Source: Rhodococcus oryzae (GTDB taxonomy: Bacteria; Actinomycetota; Actinomycetes; Mycobacteriales; Mycobacteriaceae). From it: a stretch of 64,000 bases of DNA. Of this stretch, positions 43,106-52,882 are shown in pieces. The position numbers and the translations under genes are program-made. How positions within the stretch are numbered: position 1 is the first letter of the stretch; each line of letters starts with the position of its first letter. The notes beneath the pieces are model-generated. The model worked only from the letters and a program-made list of their open reading frames with translations. It was not told where the DNA came from and did not search any database. The stretch covers positions 434,001-498,000 of the forward strand of contig NZ_SUMD01000001.1 of NCBI RefSeq assembly GCF_005049235.1, read 5' to 3'.

Positions 43106-43848
43106 CGGGTCGCCTCCTGCTCCTGCGCCGCCGCCGACGCCGCGGCGCCGCTCCGGTTGAATCCACGTTCTCGTGCCACGTCGGCCAGCAGCCCGCGCAG
43201 CTGCTTGCGCCCGCGATGCAGACGGGACATCACGGTACCGATGGGCGTGCCCATGATCTCCGCGATCTCCTTGTAGGGGAAGCCCTCGACGTCGGCGTAG
43301 TACACCGCCATCCGGAACTCCTCGGGCAGCTCCTGCAGGGCCGCCTTGATGTCGTCGTCGGGCAGCGCGTCGAGCGCCTCGACCTCGGCAGACCGCAGGC
43401 CCTGCGAGGTGTGCTCGGCGGTGGCCGCGAGCTGCCAGTCGGTGATCTCGTCCGTCGGGTACTGCGCAGGCTGACGCTGCTTCTTGCGGTACGAGTTGAT
43501 GTAGGTGTTGGTCAGGATCCGGTACATCCAGGCCTTGAGGTTCGTGCCCTCCTTGAAGGAGCGGAACGCCGAATAGGCCTTGATGTAGGTCTCCTGGACC
43601 AGGTCCTCCGCGTCGGCCGGGTTGCGCGTCATCCGCAGCGCCGCGCCGTACAGCTGATCCAGCAGCGGCAGCGCATCGCGCTCGAACCGCGCGGTCAGAT
43701 CGCCGCCCGACTCGTCCTGCGGTGGCTGATCGTTCTCGGGCCGGTCGTCAGGCACGCTGATCCCTTCGCTCGCCATAGGGATCAAGGCTACCGCTACCCG
43801 GTCGACGGGACTGCGGTCAGCGGGGCGCTCGAGGCACTGCACCGACAC
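43102..43848 (-). CDS. sigH: ECF sigma factor SigH (SigR orthologue)
   Basis: A 248-residue ECF sigma factor for thiol-oxidative and heat stress. Region 2 ([54 protein letters not shown]) and region 4 ([21 protein letters not shown] cited in part, [21 protein letters not shown]) are nearly those of the mycobacterial SigH. Two starts are credible: a GTG at 43848 with a strong AAAAAGGAG ribosome binding site, and an ATG at 43776 (224 residues) that agrees with the usual protein length but has a weak site. An autoregulatory promoter lies just upstream of the GTG. Confidence 0.95.
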   Translation of the reverse strand: MSVQCLERPADRSPVDRVAVALIPMASEGISVPDDRPENDQPPQDESGGDLTARFERDALPLLDQLYGAALRMTRNPADAEDLVQETYIKAYSAFRSFKEGTNLKAWMYRILTNTYINSYRKKQRQPAQYPTDEITDWQLAATAEHTSQGLRSAEVEALDALPDDDIKAALQELPEEFRMAVYYADVEGFPYKEIAEIMGTPIGTVMSRLHRGRKQLRGLLADVARERGFNRSGAAASAAAQEQEATR

Positions 43849-43888
43849 CTACGACTCCTTTTTCGAGAGGGACCAACGTGCTGGGTGT

Positions 43889-43915
43889 AACGCCGGTCCA
43901 AGGCGTTGTGTTCCC
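43889..43915 (-). promoter_or_regulatory. SigH-type autoregulatory promoter of sigH
   Basis: On the minus strand GGGAACA-N16-CGTT, an exact match to the sigma-R/SigH consensus (GGAAY-N18-GTT). The predicted transcript start is about 30-35 bases before the GTG at 43848, leaving room for the AAGGAG site. It implies positive autoregulation of the sigH-rshA operon. Confidence 0.8.
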
Positions 43916-43935
43916 GGCTCACTAGAGTCGGCGCC

Positions 43936-44430
43936 ATGGCCGGTACCTCGACCCCCGCGACCCAGGCGCTCGCCAAGGGCAAGATCGCGCACCGCGTGCA
44001 CAGCTACGAACACGACTCCGCCAATGCCTCCTACGGCGCCGAGGCGGTGGACGCGCTGGCCGGCCAGCTGGGCCTCGAGCCGGCCCAGATCCTCAAGACG
44101 CTGGTGATCAAGACCTCCGACGGCAAGCTGGCGGTCGCCGTGCTCCCGGTCCCCGAGAAGCTCTCCCTCAAGGCCGCGGCGGCCGCACTGGGGTCGAGCA
44201 AGGCGGTGATGGCCGAGCAGGCCGAGGCGCAGCGGTCCACCGGCTACGTGCTCGGCGGCATCTCCCCGCTCGGTCAGCGCAAGCGGCTGCCGACCGTGAT
44301 CGACGCCTCCGCCGCGAACTGGGGCCGGGTGCTGTGCAGCGCGGGCAGGCGCGGTCTGGAGATCGACCTGGACCCGGCCGACCTGGTCCGCCTGACCGGC
44401 GCGGTGCTCGCCCCCATCACCGCGGGCTGA
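43936..44430 (+). CDS. ybaK: YbaK/EbsC-type Cys-tRNA(Pro) deacylase
   Basis: A 164-residue editing-domain protein. It begins [22 protein letters not shown] and carries [19 protein letters not shown], the [12 protein letters not shown] segment with the conserved Lys, and [22 protein letters not shown]. Family members hydrolyse mischarged Cys-tRNA(Pro) and related species in trans. The ATG at 43936 was chosen; upstream codons overlap the sigH promoter region. It is divergent from sigH. Confidence 0.92.
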   Translation: MAGTSTPATQALAKGKIAHRVHSYEHDSANASYGAEAVDALAGQLGLEPAQILKTLVIKTSDGKLAVAVLPVPEKLSLKAAAAALGSSKAVMAEQAEAQRSTGYVLGGISPLGQRKRLPTVIDASAANWGRVLCSAGRRGLEIDLDPADLVRLTGAVLAPITAG

Positions 44431-44518
44431 CCAGAAATACTCGGGGCCCGGCGACGGTTGCACCACGAGGCGCTCATCCCGCCGACGACAGTCATCTCCG
44501 AACAAAGGCGGCACCACC

Positions 44519-45532
44519 GTGACGGTTCCACTCTCCATCCTCGATCTGGCGCACATCGGCGAGGGCGAGAGCGCAGGCGACAGTTTCCGGTCGAGCGTGG
44601 AGATGGCGCAGCGCGCCGAGCAGTGGGGCTACCGGCGGATCTGGTACGCCGAGCACCACAACATGCCGTCCATCGCCTCGTCGGCCACCAGCGTGCTGAT
44701 CGCGCACATCGCGGCGCACACGCAGCGAATCCGCCTCGGCGCAGGCGGCATCATGCTGCCCAACCACGCGCCGCTGACCATCGCCGAACAGTTCGGCACC
44801 CTCGCCGAGCTGCACCCCGGCCGGATCGACCTCGGGCTCGGCCGTGCGCCGGGCAGCGACCAGAAGACGATGCGGGCACTGCGCCGCGACCCCGCGTCCG
44901 CGGAGTCGTTCCCTCAGGACGTGCTGGAGCTGCAGGGCTACCTGACCGGTCCGTCGCGGATCCCTGGGATCGAGGCGACGCCGGGCAAGGGCACGAACGT
45001 GCCGCTGTATGTCCTCGGGTCGTCCCTGTTCGGCGCCAAACTGGCTGCCGCGCTGGGACTTCCGTACGCCTTCGCATCGCACTTCGCTCCCAACGCGCTG
45101 CTCGACGCCATCGCGATCTACCGCCGCGAGTTCCGCCCCTCGGCCCAGCTCGCGGAGCCCTACGTGATCGCCGCCGTCAACGTCATCGCTGCGGACACCC
45201 AGGACGAGGCGGACCGGCTGTTCCTCGAGACCAAGCGCAAGCGGGTCGGGCTGTTCGTCGGTCGCGGCCGGACCTTCACCGCCGACGAGGCGGACATGAT
45301 CCTCGAATCCCCCGCCGGCCAACAGGTGCTGCAGATGGTGCGGTACTCGGCCGTCGGTACGCCGACCGTGGTGCGCGAGTACCTGGACCGATTCGGTGAG
45401 GAGACCGCCGCCGACGAGCTGATGGTCGTCTCCTCGGCGACCGACCGCGCGGCCTGGCTGCGCTCGCTCGAGCTGGTGGCCGAGGTCAGCGACCTGCCCT
45501 CACAGCAGGGTGATCTGCTCGCCGACCGCTGA
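44519..45532 (+). CDS. LLM-class flavin-dependent oxidoreductase
   Basis: A 337-residue luciferase-like TIM-barrel protein (group resembling YhbW). Typical segments: [21 protein letters not shown] (cited in part), [34 protein letters not shown], and [26 protein letters not shown] or F420 use cannot be told from sequence alone, though the NHAPL pattern fits the FMN-type group. GTG start. Its 3' end overlaps the convergent SRAP gene by 33 bases. Substrate unknown. Confidence 0.87.
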   Translation: MTVPLSILDLAHIGEGESAGDSFRSSVEMAQRAEQWGYRRIWYAEHHNMPSIASSATSVLIAHIAAHTQRIRLGAGGIMLPNHAPLTIAEQFGTLAELHPGRIDLGLGRAPGSDQKTMRALRRDPASAESFPQDVLELQGYLTGPSRIPGIEATPGKGTNVPLYVLGSSLFGAKLAAALGLPYAFASHFAPNALLDAIAIYRREFRPSAQLAEPYVIAAVNVIAADTQDEADRLFLETKRKRVGLFVGRGRTFTADEADMILESPAGQQVLQMVRYSAVGTPTVVREYLDRFGEETAADELMVVSSATDRAAWLRSLELVAEVSDLPSQQGDLLADR

Positions 45533-46315
45533 CCCCGGCGCCCCGACCGGCGCGATCAGCTCAGGTCCGTCGTTCCGGACGCTGTTCACCTCGTCCGACA
45601 CCCGCCGGATCTCGATGCCTGCCGCGACCGCCTCGTCGATCGGGTCCAGCAGGTCGTCGGGTGCGTCCGCGTCCGGGTCGAGCCAGCTCTGCCACCGATC
45701 GGGCGTGAGGATCAGCGGCATCCGATCGTGGATCGACTGCAGCGCGCCGACGGAATCCGTGGTCAGGATCGTGACGCTGAGCAGTGGCGGGCCGTCGGCG
45801 TCCCGGTCCCGCCACACCGACCAGAGGCCGGCCGCGTACATCCGGGAGCCGTCGGTCGGGGTCATGAAGTACGGCACCTTCACGGCCTTGCCCTTCGCCG
45901 CCGGTTCCGTCAGCCACTCGTACCAGCCGTCCATCGGCACCAGGGCGCGCTTGGTCTTCAGCGCCGTGCGGAAGGCCGGCTTGGTCGCGGCGGTGTCCGC
46001 GCGGGCGTTGAACAGCGGCGCGCCCTTCGCAGGACGGCTGACATTGCCCGAGGCTTCGCCCGAGGAGCTCGGTGCCGCCGCCTTGGTCCATGGAGGGATG
46101 AGACCCCAGCGCATCCTCCGGATACGACGGGTCGGAGTGTCGTCCGGGTGCTCGTGCGAATGCCTGCTCACCACGGCGAGTACCGGGTCGGTCGGTGCCA
46201 CGTTGTAGTTCTCGGCCGGCTCGCGCGCACCCCCGGGGCCGGACGTCTCGTCGATCGCATCCAACTCGACCGCCAGCAGCGCCGGGTCGACCGTCGTCGC
46301 ATATCTGCCGCACAT
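45500..46315 (-). CDS. SRAP domain protein (HMCES/YedK family, DUF159)
   Basis: A 271-residue SOS-response-associated peptidase-fold protein. It starts MCGRYATT, with the invariant Cys2 that becomes N-terminal and forms a thiazolidine crosslink with abasic sites in single-stranded DNA. Other family residues are [40 protein letters not shown] and the catalytic Glu/His in DGWYEWL and [10 protein letters not shown]. It protects abasic sites at forks. The start is fixed by Cys2. Corresponds to Rv3226c and is divergent from aroA (38 bases). Confidence 0.93.
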   Translation of the reverse strand: MCGRYATTVDPALLAVELDAIDETSGPGGAREPAENYNVAPTDPVLAVVSRHSHEHPDDTPTRRIRRMRWGLIPPWTKAAAPSSSGEASGNVSRPAKGAPLFNARADTAATKPAFRTALKTKRALVPMDGWYEWLTEPAAKGKAVKVPYFMTPTDGSRMYAAGLWSVWRDRDADGPPLLSVTILTTDSVGALQSIHDRMPLILTPDRWQSWLDPDADAPDDLLDPIDEAVAAGIEIRRVSDEVNSVRNDGPELIAPVGAPGSAVGEQITLL

Positions 46316-46353
46316 ACGACCATTGTGTCTCGCACCACCGACACTCTGGGAAG

Positions 46354-47649
46354 ATGGTGCACGTGAGTCTGTGGAGAGCACCCGTCGCCGCGTCGCCCGT
46401 GCACGCGTCCGTGACCCTGCCCGGGTCCAAGTCGATCACCAACAGGGCGCTGATCCTGGCCGCGCTCGCCTCGGGTCCGTCGACGATCACCGGCGCGCTG
46501 CGCAGCCGCGACACCGACCTGATGATCGACGCCCTGCGCGCCCTCGGCGTGCGGATCGACGACGACGGCGAGCCCACCACCCTGCGCGTGACCCCCGGGT
46601 CCCTTGGCTCCGCCGCCGTCGACTGCGGCCTGGCGGGCACCGTGATGCGGTTCCTGCCGCCGCTCGCGGCGCTGTCCGACGGCACCGTCGAGTTCGACGG
46701 CGACGAGCAGGCCCGCACCCGGCCCCTGAACACCATCCTCGACGCGCTGCGCGGACTCGGCGTCGACATCGACGGCGACGGCCTGCCTTTCACTGTGAAC
46801 GGGCACGGCAAGGTCTCGGGCGGCGTCGTGACCATCGACGCCTCGGGTTCGTCCCAGTTCGTCTCCGGGCTCCTGCTCTCCGCCGCGCGCTTCGACGACG
46901 GCATCACGGTGCGCCACGAGGGCCGATCGGTGCCCTCGATGCCGCACATCGACATGACCGTGGAGATGCTGCGGGAGGCGGGGGTTCGGGTCCAGACCCC
47001 AGGCGACGGCGGCGACGCCGACACCTGGCGCGTGTCCCCCGGGCCCGTCGACGCGGTCGACTGGGTGATCGAGCCCGACCTGTCCAATGCCACCGCGTTT
47101 CTCGCCGCGGCAGCGGTGACCGGCGGCTCGGTCAGCGTGCCGCTGTGGCCGGACCGCACCACGCAGCCGGGCGACGAAATCCGCGGCATCCTCACCGAGA
47201 TGGGCGCCGAAGTGTCGCTGGCGAATTCGACGCTGACCGTGCGCGGGCCGCGTAGCCTTCGTGGCATCGACGTTGACCTGCACGACATCGGCGAACTCAC
47301 CCCCACCGTCGCGGCCCTGGCCGCCCTGGCGGACGGGCCGTCCACGCTGCGCGGGATCGCCCACCTGCGCGGCCACGAGACCGACCGCCTCGCCGCCCTG
47401 CGGACCGAGATCAACAATCTCGGCGGTGCCGTCGCCGAGACCGAGGACGGCCTGCACATCGAGCCGCGCCCGCTGCACGGGGGCGCGTGGCACTCCTACG
47501 CCGACCACCGGATGGCGACCGCGGGCGCGATCCTGGGCCTGGTGGTACCGGGCGTGGAGATCGAGGACATCGGCACCACGGCCAAGACCCTGCCCGGATT
47601 CGAGAATCTATGGGCAACCATGCTCGAGCCGGCCGGAGCGCCCTCCTGA
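46354..47649 (+). CDS. aroA: 3-Phosphoshikimate 1-carboxyvinyltransferase (EPSP synthase)
   Basis: A 431-residue enzyme that adds enolpyruvate to shikimate-3-phosphate in aromatic amino acid synthesis. Visible are [20 protein letters not shown] (cited in part: [10 protein letters not shown]), [18 protein letters not shown] with the class I type glyphosate-region sequence, [13 protein letters not shown], and [28 protein letters not shown] at 46354 or GTGs three and nine bases later are possible. It overlaps rsgA by 40 bases, which suggests coupling. Confidence 0.96.
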   Translation: MVHVSLWRAPVAASPVHASVTLPGSKSITNRALILAALASGPSTITGALRSRDTDLMIDALRALGVRIDDDGEPTTLRVTPGSLGSAAVDCGLAGTVMRFLPPLAALSDGTVEFDGDEQARTRPLNTILDALRGLGVDIDGDGLPFTVNGHGKVSGGVVTIDASGSSQFVSGLLLSAARFDDGITVRHEGRSVPSMPHIDMTVEMLREAGVRVQTPGDGGDADTWRVSPGPVDAVDWVIEPDLSNATAFLAAAAVTGGSVSVPLWPDRTTQPGDEIRGILTEMGAEVSLANSTLTVRGPRSLRGIDVDLHDIGELTPTVAALAALADGPSTLRGIAHLRGHETDRLAALRTEINNLGGAVAETEDGLHIEPRPLHGGAWHSYADHRMATAGAILGLVVPGVEIEDIGTTAKTLPGFENLWATMLEPAGAPS

Positions 47650-48656
47650 CTGCGCGCCGGTACGACGAGTCCGATGTCCGGGTCCGCCCGGGCAAGGGTT
47701 CGCGTCCGCGCACCAAGACCAGGCCGGAACACAAGAGCGCCGAGACGGCGATGGTCGTCTCCGTCGATCGCGGGCGATGGGGCTGCGTGCTCGGCGACGA
47801 TCCGGACCGGCTGGTGGTCGCCATGCGCGCCCGCGAGCTCGGCCGGACGCCCATCGTGGTGGGCGATCAGGTGGGCGTGGTCGGCGATGTCTCCGGCCGC
47901 ACCGACACGTTGGCCCGCATCGTGCGCGTCGAGGAGCGCTCGACGGTGTTGCGGCGGACGGCCGACGACACCGACCCGTTCGAGCGGATCGTGGTGGCCA
48001 ACGCCTCCCAGCTGCTGATCGTGGTCGCCCTGGCTGACCCGCCGCCCCGCACCGGCTTCGTCGAGCGGGCACTCGTCGCCGCCTACGTCGGAGGGCTGGC
48101 GCCGATCCTCTGCCTGACCAAGGGCGATCTGGCCGACCACGCGGAGTTCGCGGCCGCCTTCGCCGATCTGGACGTGCCGGTGATCCTCGCCGGCCAGGAC
48201 GATCCGCTCGGGCCGGTCCAGGACGTGCTCGCCGGAAAGGTCACCGCGCTGATCGGCCACTCGGGCGTCGGGAAGTCGACACTCGTCAATCGCCTTGTGC
48301 CCGATGCCGATCGGGCCACCGGCGTGGTCTCCGGCGTCGGCAAGGGACGACACACCTCGACCCAGTCGGTGGCCCTGCCGCTGCCCGACGCCACGGGGAG
48401 CGGACGTTCCGGCGGCTGGGTCGTCGACACGCCCGGTATCCGTTCGTTCGGCCTCGCCCACATCTCGCCCGACGACGTGCTCGGCGCGTTCACCGACCTG
48501 GCCGCGGCCATCGAAGACTGCCCGCGCGGCTGCAGCCATCTGGGCCCGCCCGCCGACCCCGAGTGCGCGCTGGACCGCCTCGAGGGAGAGGCCGCACGCC
48601 GGGTCGACGCCGTGCGATTACTGCTGGTGGCGCTCAATTCCAACGAGGCCTGGTAA
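47610..48656 (+). CDS. rsgA: Ribosome small-subunit-dependent GTPase RsgA
   Basis: A 348-residue circularly permuted GTPase that helps 30S maturation. An N-terminal OB-like domain ([17 protein letters not shown]) is followed by the permuted G domain: G4 LCLTKGDL, G1 [13 protein letters not shown]2 [11 protein letters not shown] and G3 [12 protein letters not shown]. The C-terminal zinc finger ligands are in [17 protein letters not shown]. The ATG at 47610 lies inside aroA; the homologous region starts at [15 protein letters not shown]. Corresponds to Rv3228. Confidence 0.94.
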   Translation: MGNHARAGRSALLTARRYDESDVRVRPGKGSRPRTKTRPEHKSAETAMVVSVDRGRWGCVLGDDPDRLVVAMRARELGRTPIVVGDQVGVVGDVSGRTDTLARIVRVEERSTVLRRTADDTDPFERIVVANASQLLIVVALADPPPRTGFVERALVAAYVGGLAPILCLTKGDLADHAEFAAAFADLDVPVILAGQDDPLGPVQDVLAGKVTALIGHSGVGKSTLVNRLVPDADRATGVVSGVGKGRHTSTQSVALPLPDATGSGRSGGWVVDTPGIRSFGLAHISPDDVLGAFTDLAAAIEDCPRGCSHLGPPADPECALDRLEGEAARRVDAVRLLLVALNSNEAW

Positions 48657-48824
48657 CGGTTTCGTCACCGAACAAGGTCACGGTCGGGTCAACTACCCCG
48701 TGAAATCCCATGTTTGTAGTAACCGTGTTTTTACACTGTTTGGGCTCGACCTGATTCGAATCACTTCAAGGTCAAGACACACCGGGATCACCCGATCTCA
48801 CCGTCACGACACAAGGAGTTTCAG

Positions 48825-48932
48825 ATGGGTAGTGCAGAAGTCATCCTCGCCGCCGGATCGTCCATCATCGGCGACATCCAGAGCATCTTCGGAACGTTGC
48901 TCGACACCGGCTCGGCATTGGTCGGGTCCTAA
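48825..48932 (+). CDS. 35-residue amphipathic peptide, PorA/PorH-like (unrecognised)
   Basis: A 35-codon gene whose product begins MGSAEVILAAGSSIIGDIQS and ends TGSALVGS. It is acidic to neutral, hydrophobic and Gly/Ser-rich with hydrophobic residues spaced as on one face of a helix (VIL, II, IF, LL, LV). It has no signal peptide. It has an excellent AAGGAG ribosome binding site eight bases before the ATG, a 168-base 5' region that turns AT-rich near TTTTTACACTG (48731-48742), and a perfect terminator ten bases after its stop. Size and character recall the PorA/PorH channel peptides of Corynebacterium, but I see no sequence identity. It could also be a holin- or toxin-like peptide. Confidence 0.7.
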   Translation: MGSAEVILAAGSSIIGDIQSIFGTLLDTGSALVGS

Positions 48933-48942
48933 CAAAAGCGGA

Positions 48943-48982
48943 GTGACGTGAGTGCCCCGTCACCGCGGGGCACTCACGTCAC
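48943..48982. terminator. Strong terminator after the 35-residue peptide gene
   Basis: A perfect 16-base stem (GTGACGTGAGTGCCCC with GGGGCACTCACGTCAC) and an 8-base loop, in the convergent gap before the desaturase 3' end. There is no T-tract on the plus strand. Confidence 0.85.
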
Positions 48983-48997
48983 CTTCCACAGATCAGT

Positions 48998-50239
48998 TCA
49001 GCGGGAGAACAGTCCCCGCACGGTCCTGCGCTTCTTCGCCTCACGGATGGCGGTGCGCAGACCGCGACTACGGCCGGTGACCGGATCCACCGTCAGCACC
49101 GCCTGGGTGCCCTCCCATTTGCGCTCCGAGGCGGTCTCCGGCGCATCGTCGGTGGTGTCGCGCAGGTACTGGTTGGGCAGTGACAGCTTGGCGATCGTCC
49201 GCCAGGCCTTCGCGTACTGAACCAACAGCGGGCCGGTGGTGTAGGGCAGGTCGTACTTGTCGCACAGCGCCCGCACCCGGACCGCGATCTCGGCGTACCG
49301 GTTCGACGGCAGGTCGGGGAAGATGTGGTGCTCGATCTGGTAGCTGAGGTTGCCGGTCATGAAGTCCATCACCGGGCCGCCGCTGATGTTGGCGCTGCCG
49401 AGCATCTGCCGCAGGTACCACTGGGCCTGGGTCTCGTTGTCGACATCGTCCTTGGTGAACTTCTCGGCGCCGTCCGGGAAGTGCCCACAGAAGATCACCG
49501 CGTTGGTCCACACGTTCCTGATCATGTTCGCGGTCAGGTTCGCGGTCATCGTCGACTTCCACGCCTTGCCGGTCAAGGCCGGGAACAGGACGTAGTCCTT
49601 GGCGAGCTGCTTGCCGACCTTCTCACCGACCTCGCGCAGCTTGCGCTTGGTCTCGGCGCGGTCGTCGCGGCCCATCGCGACCTTGCCCAGCTCGACGTGT
49701 TGCGCGGCGATGCCGAACTCGAAGAACAAGGCCAGCACGGTGTTGTACGCGATGTTGCCTGCGTTGAACGGCTTCCATCGCTGGTCCCGCGTGACGCGGA
49801 GCAGGCCGTATCCCACGTCGTCGTCCATGCCGAGGATGTTGGTGTACTTGTGGTGCAGGTAGTTGTGCGTCTGCTTCCAGTGCGCAGACGGCCCGACGAC
49901 GTCCCACTCCCAGGTGCTCGAGTGCACCTCGGGATCGTTCATCCAGTCCCACTGGCCGTGCATGACGTTGTGGCCGAGCTCCATGTTCTCGATGATCTTC
50001 GCCGTGCCGAGCAGTCCGGCACCGAGCAGCCACAACGGGCGCTTTCGGCTGCCGAACAGGACGGCCCGGCCCGCGACCTCGAGGCCGCGCTGCAGGCGGA
50101 TGGTGTTGCGCAGGTAGCGGGCATCCCGCTCACCGCGCGACTCCTCGATGTCGCGGCGGATCGCGTCCAGCTCGATACCGAGCGCTTCCACATCCGCCTC
50201 GGTAAGGTGCGCGTATTCCTTGACGTCCGCAATCGCCAT
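48998..50239 (-). CDS. DesA3-like membrane fatty acid desaturase, copy 1
   Basis: A 413-residue acyl-CoA desaturase of the DesA3 (stearoyl-CoA delta-9) type. The eight-His diiron boxes are intact: HNVMHGQWD, HNYLHHKYTN and YQIEHHIFPDLP. Hydrophobic segments around residues 60-85 and 165-190 form the membrane core. It lies downstream of a paralogue (50416-51642) with 176 bases between, so it probably has its own promoter; a palindromic operator occupies that gap. Electrons should come from the reductase encoded further upstream. The pair was made by tandem duplication. Confidence 0.92.
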   Translation of the reverse strand: MAIADVKEYAHLTEADVEALGIELDAIRRDIEESRGERDARYLRNTIRLQRGLEVAGRAVLFGSRKRPLWLLGAGLLGTAKIIENMELGHNVMHGQWDWMNDPEVHSSTWEWDVVGPSAHWKQTHNYLHHKYTNILGMDDDVGYGLLRVTRDQRWKPFNAGNIAYNTVLALFFEFGIAAQHVELGKVAMGRDDRAETKRKLREVGEKVGKQLAKDYVLFPALTGKAWKSTMTANLTANMIRNVWTNAVIFCGHFPDGAEKFTKDDVDNETQAQWYLRQMLGSANISGGPVMDFMTGNLSYQIEHHIFPDLPSNRYAEIAVRVRALCDKYDLPYTTGPLLVQYAKAWRTIAKLSLPNQYLRDTTDDAPETASERKWEGTQAVLTVDPVTGRSRGLRTAIREAKKRRTVRGLFSR

Positions 50240-50288
50240 TTCGGCTCTCCCCGCAGTCGATCAGTTCCCTTGGTTCCGACCTACCGTA

Positions 50289-50316
50289 CCGTAAGTTACG
50301 GCTGCGTAGGTTACCT
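50289..50316. promoter_or_regulatory. Palindromic operator upstream of desaturase copy 1
   Basis: CCGTAA-G-TTACGG, a perfect odd-length palindrome at 50289-50301, followed by CGTAGGTTACCT at 50305-50316. The same GTAGGTTAC words recur upstream of the reductase gene at 52883-52910. The form suits a TetR-family regulator of lipid desaturation. The regulator is not in this window. Confidence 0.6.
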
Positions 50317-50356
50317 GGATCAAGGTGTGATCCAACTCACGGGGAGAGCTCAGCGG

Positions 50357-50431
50357 CGGCGCTGGAACACGGGCGCCGCCCGCTAGCGACGGCGCTGGAA
50401 CACGGGCACCGCCCGCTAGCGACGGCGCTGG
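50357..50431. repeat. 33-base tandem repeat at the 3' end of desaturase copy 2
   Basis: Two full 33-base units (CGGCGCTGGAACACGGGCGC and 13 more bases; the second differs at one position) and a 9-base partial third. The array runs into the last codons of desaturase copy 2, so each unit re-encodes the ending QRRR plus stop, downstream of the real stop. Slippage duplication of a gene end. Confidence 0.85.
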
Positions 50432-51642
50432 CGCAACTCCCGCAGCGCCGACCTCAGACCGCTGCGCCTGCCGGTGACCGGGTCGACCCGAAGCGGATTC
50501 AGCGAACCCTCCGAGCGGAACTTGCGCTCCGAACTGGTCTCCGGCGCGTCGTCGGAGGTGGCCGTCAGGAACCGGTCGGGCAGGGCCAGCTTGTGAATCG
50601 TCCTGAGCGCCAACAGGTACTGGCGCACCAGCGAGCCGGTCGTGTACGGCAGGTCGTACTTGTCGCACAACGCCTGCACCCGGACCGACACCTCACGGAG
50701 CCGATTGCTCGGCAGATCCGGGAACAGGTGGTGCTCGATCTGGAAGCTGAGGTTGCCGCTCATGAACGCCATCACCCGGCCCGCCTTGAAGTTGGCACTG
50801 CCGAGCATCTGCCGCAGGTACCACTCGGGCTTCGTCTCGTTGCGGTACTGCTCGACGGTGAACTTCTCCGCCCCGTCCGGGAAATGCCCGCAGAAGATCA
50901 CCGCGTACGCCCACAGATTCCTGGCGAGGTTCGCGGTCGCGTTCGCGGCCAGGGTGTGTTTCCACGCGGGACCGGTCAGCACCGGGAACAGCACGAAGTC
51001 CTTCGTGACCTGCTTGGCGGCCTTCGCGTAGAACTCCCGATTCAGCTGGGCGATGTTGGCGCCGCCACGCTTCTCGTCCTCGGCCTTGGCGCTCCCGAGG
51101 TCGTGCATCGCGATGCCCCACTCGAAGGTGGTCGCGAGCAGCACGTTCGCCGCGGGCTGCATCAGGTTGATCGGTCGCCACGGCTCATCGCGGGTCATCC
51201 GGAGGATCCCGAATCCCACGTCATGGTCCATCCCGACGATGTTGGTGTACGTGTGGTGCGAGTAGTTGTGCGCGCGTTTCCACTGCGATGTCGGACCGGT
51301 CATGTCCCACTCCCACGTGGTGGAGTGGATCTCCGGATCGTTCATCCAGTCCCACTGTCCGTGCACCACGTTGTGGCCGAGCTCCATGTTCTCGATGCAC
51401 TTGGCGAGGGCCAGCATGGTGGTGCCCGCGAGCCAGGCCGGCCGGTACTTGCTGCCGAACAGGGTCAGCCGGCCACCGACCTCGAGGACGCGCTGGAGCC
51501 GGATGACATTGCGGATGTACCGCGCATCGCGCTCACCGCGCGAATCCTCGATATCGCGGCGGATCTCGTCGAGTTCGCGCCCGAGCGCCTCGATGTCGGC
51601 TTCGGTGAGGTGTGAGAATTCTTTGATGTCCGTGATGGCCAT
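50416..51642 (-). CDS. DesA3-like membrane fatty acid desaturase, copy 2
   Basis: A 408-residue paralogue of the neighbouring desaturase, with the same architecture and all His boxes (HNVVHGQWD, HNYSHHTYTN, FQIEHHLFPDLP). The N-termini of both copies are almost the same (MAI-D-KE-HLTEAD). Differences in the loop after residue 180 suggest diverged chain-length or regulatory properties. It follows the reductase gene by 105 bases in the same direction, the arrangement of Rv3230c-Rv3229c. Confidence 0.93.
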   Translation of the reverse strand: MAITDIKEFSHLTEADIEALGRELDEIRRDIEDSRGERDARYIRNVIRLQRVLEVGGRLTLFGSKYRPAWLAGTTMLALAKCIENMELGHNVVHGQWDWMNDPEIHSTTWEWDMTGPTSQWKRAHNYSHHTYTNIVGMDHDVGFGILRMTRDEPWRPINLMQPAANVLLATTFEWGIAMHDLGSAKAEDEKRGGANIAQLNREFYAKAAKQVTKDFVLFPVLTGPAWKHTLAANATANLARNLWAYAVIFCGHFPDGAEKFTVEQYRNETKPEWYLRQMLGSANFKAGRVMAFMSGNLSFQIEHHLFPDLPSNRLREVSVRVQALCDKYDLPYTTGSLVRQYLLALRTIHKLALPDRFLTATSDDAPETSSERKFRSEGSLNPLRVDPVTGRRSGLRSALRELRQRRR

Positions 51643-51747
51643 CAGGGCCCTCCGATGGGGATAAGTAGATTGCCTGCGGAGGCCCCCGCGGCGTATCCGA
51701 TACCGACAACGATAGCCGACATCCGTGAACTCGAGATGACGGAAAAC

Positions 51748-52878
51748 CTAGAGGTCAAAGGTGCAGTCACCAGCAGCCGAAGCGATACAGGTCTGCACCC
51801 GCTCGCCCTCGCCGTGTTCGCGCCCGGACCGCAGATCCCGGGTGTGACCGGCGACGAGCGGAACCACACAGGTCTGGCAGATTCCCATCCGGCACCCGAA
51901 CGGCATCTGGACCCCGACCTTCTCTCCGGCCTCGAGCAGGGTGGTCGCGCCGTCGATCTCGATGCTGCGGCCCGTCTTGGTGAAGGTCACCGTGCCGCCC
52001 TGCCCGGCGTTGTCCGCGCGCGAGATCGCGAACCGCTCGGTGTGCAGTCGGTCGGCGAGACCTTCCTCCTGCCAGACGCGTTCGATCTCGTCGAGCATCG
52101 GCGTCGGCCCGCATGCCCAGGTCTGCCGCTCACGCCAATCCGGGTACAGCGCGTCGAGGTCCGCCAGCCGGAACCGGCCACCGGTCCTGGTGTGCTGGAC
52201 CTGGGAGACAAAACTGGGATGCGACTCGTGCAGCGCCGACAACTCCTCGCCGAACATCACGTCCTCGGCGGTCGGCGCGGAATGCACGTGCACCACGTCC
52301 GGCAGCTCGTCGCGGCGCACCATCGCGCGCAGCATCGCCATCACGGGGGTGATGCCGCTGCCCGCGGTGAGGAAGAGGATCTTCGCAGGCGGCGGCTCCG
52401 GGAGCGCGAAGTTGCCCTGCGGTGCGGCCAGCCGGATCACGGTTCCCGAGGGCACGCCGTTGATCAGGTGGCTCGACAGCTTGCCCTCCGGCATCGCCTT
52501 GACCGCGATCGAGATCCGCTTCTTCTCCCAGTTCGGCGGGGAGGTCAGCGAGTACGACCGCCAGTGGAATCGTCCGTCCACGAGCAGTCCGATGCCGATG
52601 TACTGGCCCGGCTGGTAGTCGAAGTCGAAGCCCCACCCGGGCTTGATCACGAGGGTTGCCGAATCTGCGGTCTCCTTGCGGACCTCGATGACCTTGCCGC
52701 GCAGCTCACGCGCCGACCACAGCGGGTTCGCCAGGTGCAGGAAGTCGTCCGGCAGCAGGGGCGTGGTCACCCGCGTCACCGCTCCGCGCAGCATGTTCAG
52801 CTTCGGCCGGCGGGGCGCCGAGATATCGGCAGCAGGCGCCTCGAGCCAGTTCCTCAAACCCATCAACAATCCATCCAC
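51748..52878 (-). CDS. Ferredoxin-NADP reductase-like partner of DesA3 (Rv3230c-like)
   Basis: A 376-residue flavo-iron-sulfur reductase. FAD domain: [25 protein letters not shown] (cited in part, RSYSLTS). NAD(P)H domain: [15 protein letters not shown] and [13 protein letters not shown]-terminal plant-type [2Fe-2S] domain: [11 protein letters not shown] and VQTCIASA. The Rv3230c protein passes electrons from NADPH to DesA3 for oleate formation, and the gene order here supports the same. The GTG at 52878 or ATG at 52863 could start it; the ATG has a GGATGG site. An operator lies directly upstream. Confidence 0.92.
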   Translation of the reverse strand: MDGLLMGLRNWLEAPAADISAPRRPKLNMLRGAVTRVTTPLLPDDFLHLANPLWSARELRGKVIEVRKETADSATLVIKPGWGFDFDYQPGQYIGIGLLVDGRFHWRSYSLTSPPNWEKKRISIAVKAMPEGKLSSHLINGVPSGTVIRLAAPQGNFALPEPPPAKILFLTAGSGITPVMAMLRAMVRRDELPDVVHVHSAPTAEDVMFGEELSALHESHPSFVSQVQHTRTGGRFRLADLDALYPDWRERQTWACGPTPMLDEIERVWQEEGLADRLHTERFAISRADNAGQGGTVTFTKTGRSIEIDGATTLLEAGEKVGVQMPFGCRMGICQTCVVPLVAGHTRDLRSGREHGEGERVQTCIASAAGDCTFDL

Positions 52879-52882
52879 TCAC

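Noticed and set aside
45500-45532. Overlap of the LLM oxidoreductase and SRAP gene ends as a sign of a wrong frame
   Set aside because: Both C-termini continue family-typical sequence; short convergent overlaps are common in compact actinobacterial genomes.
50357-50431. Short repeats considered as a CRISPR array
   Set aside because: The units are directly adjacent without spacers and include the 3' end of a desaturase gene; no cas genes are near.
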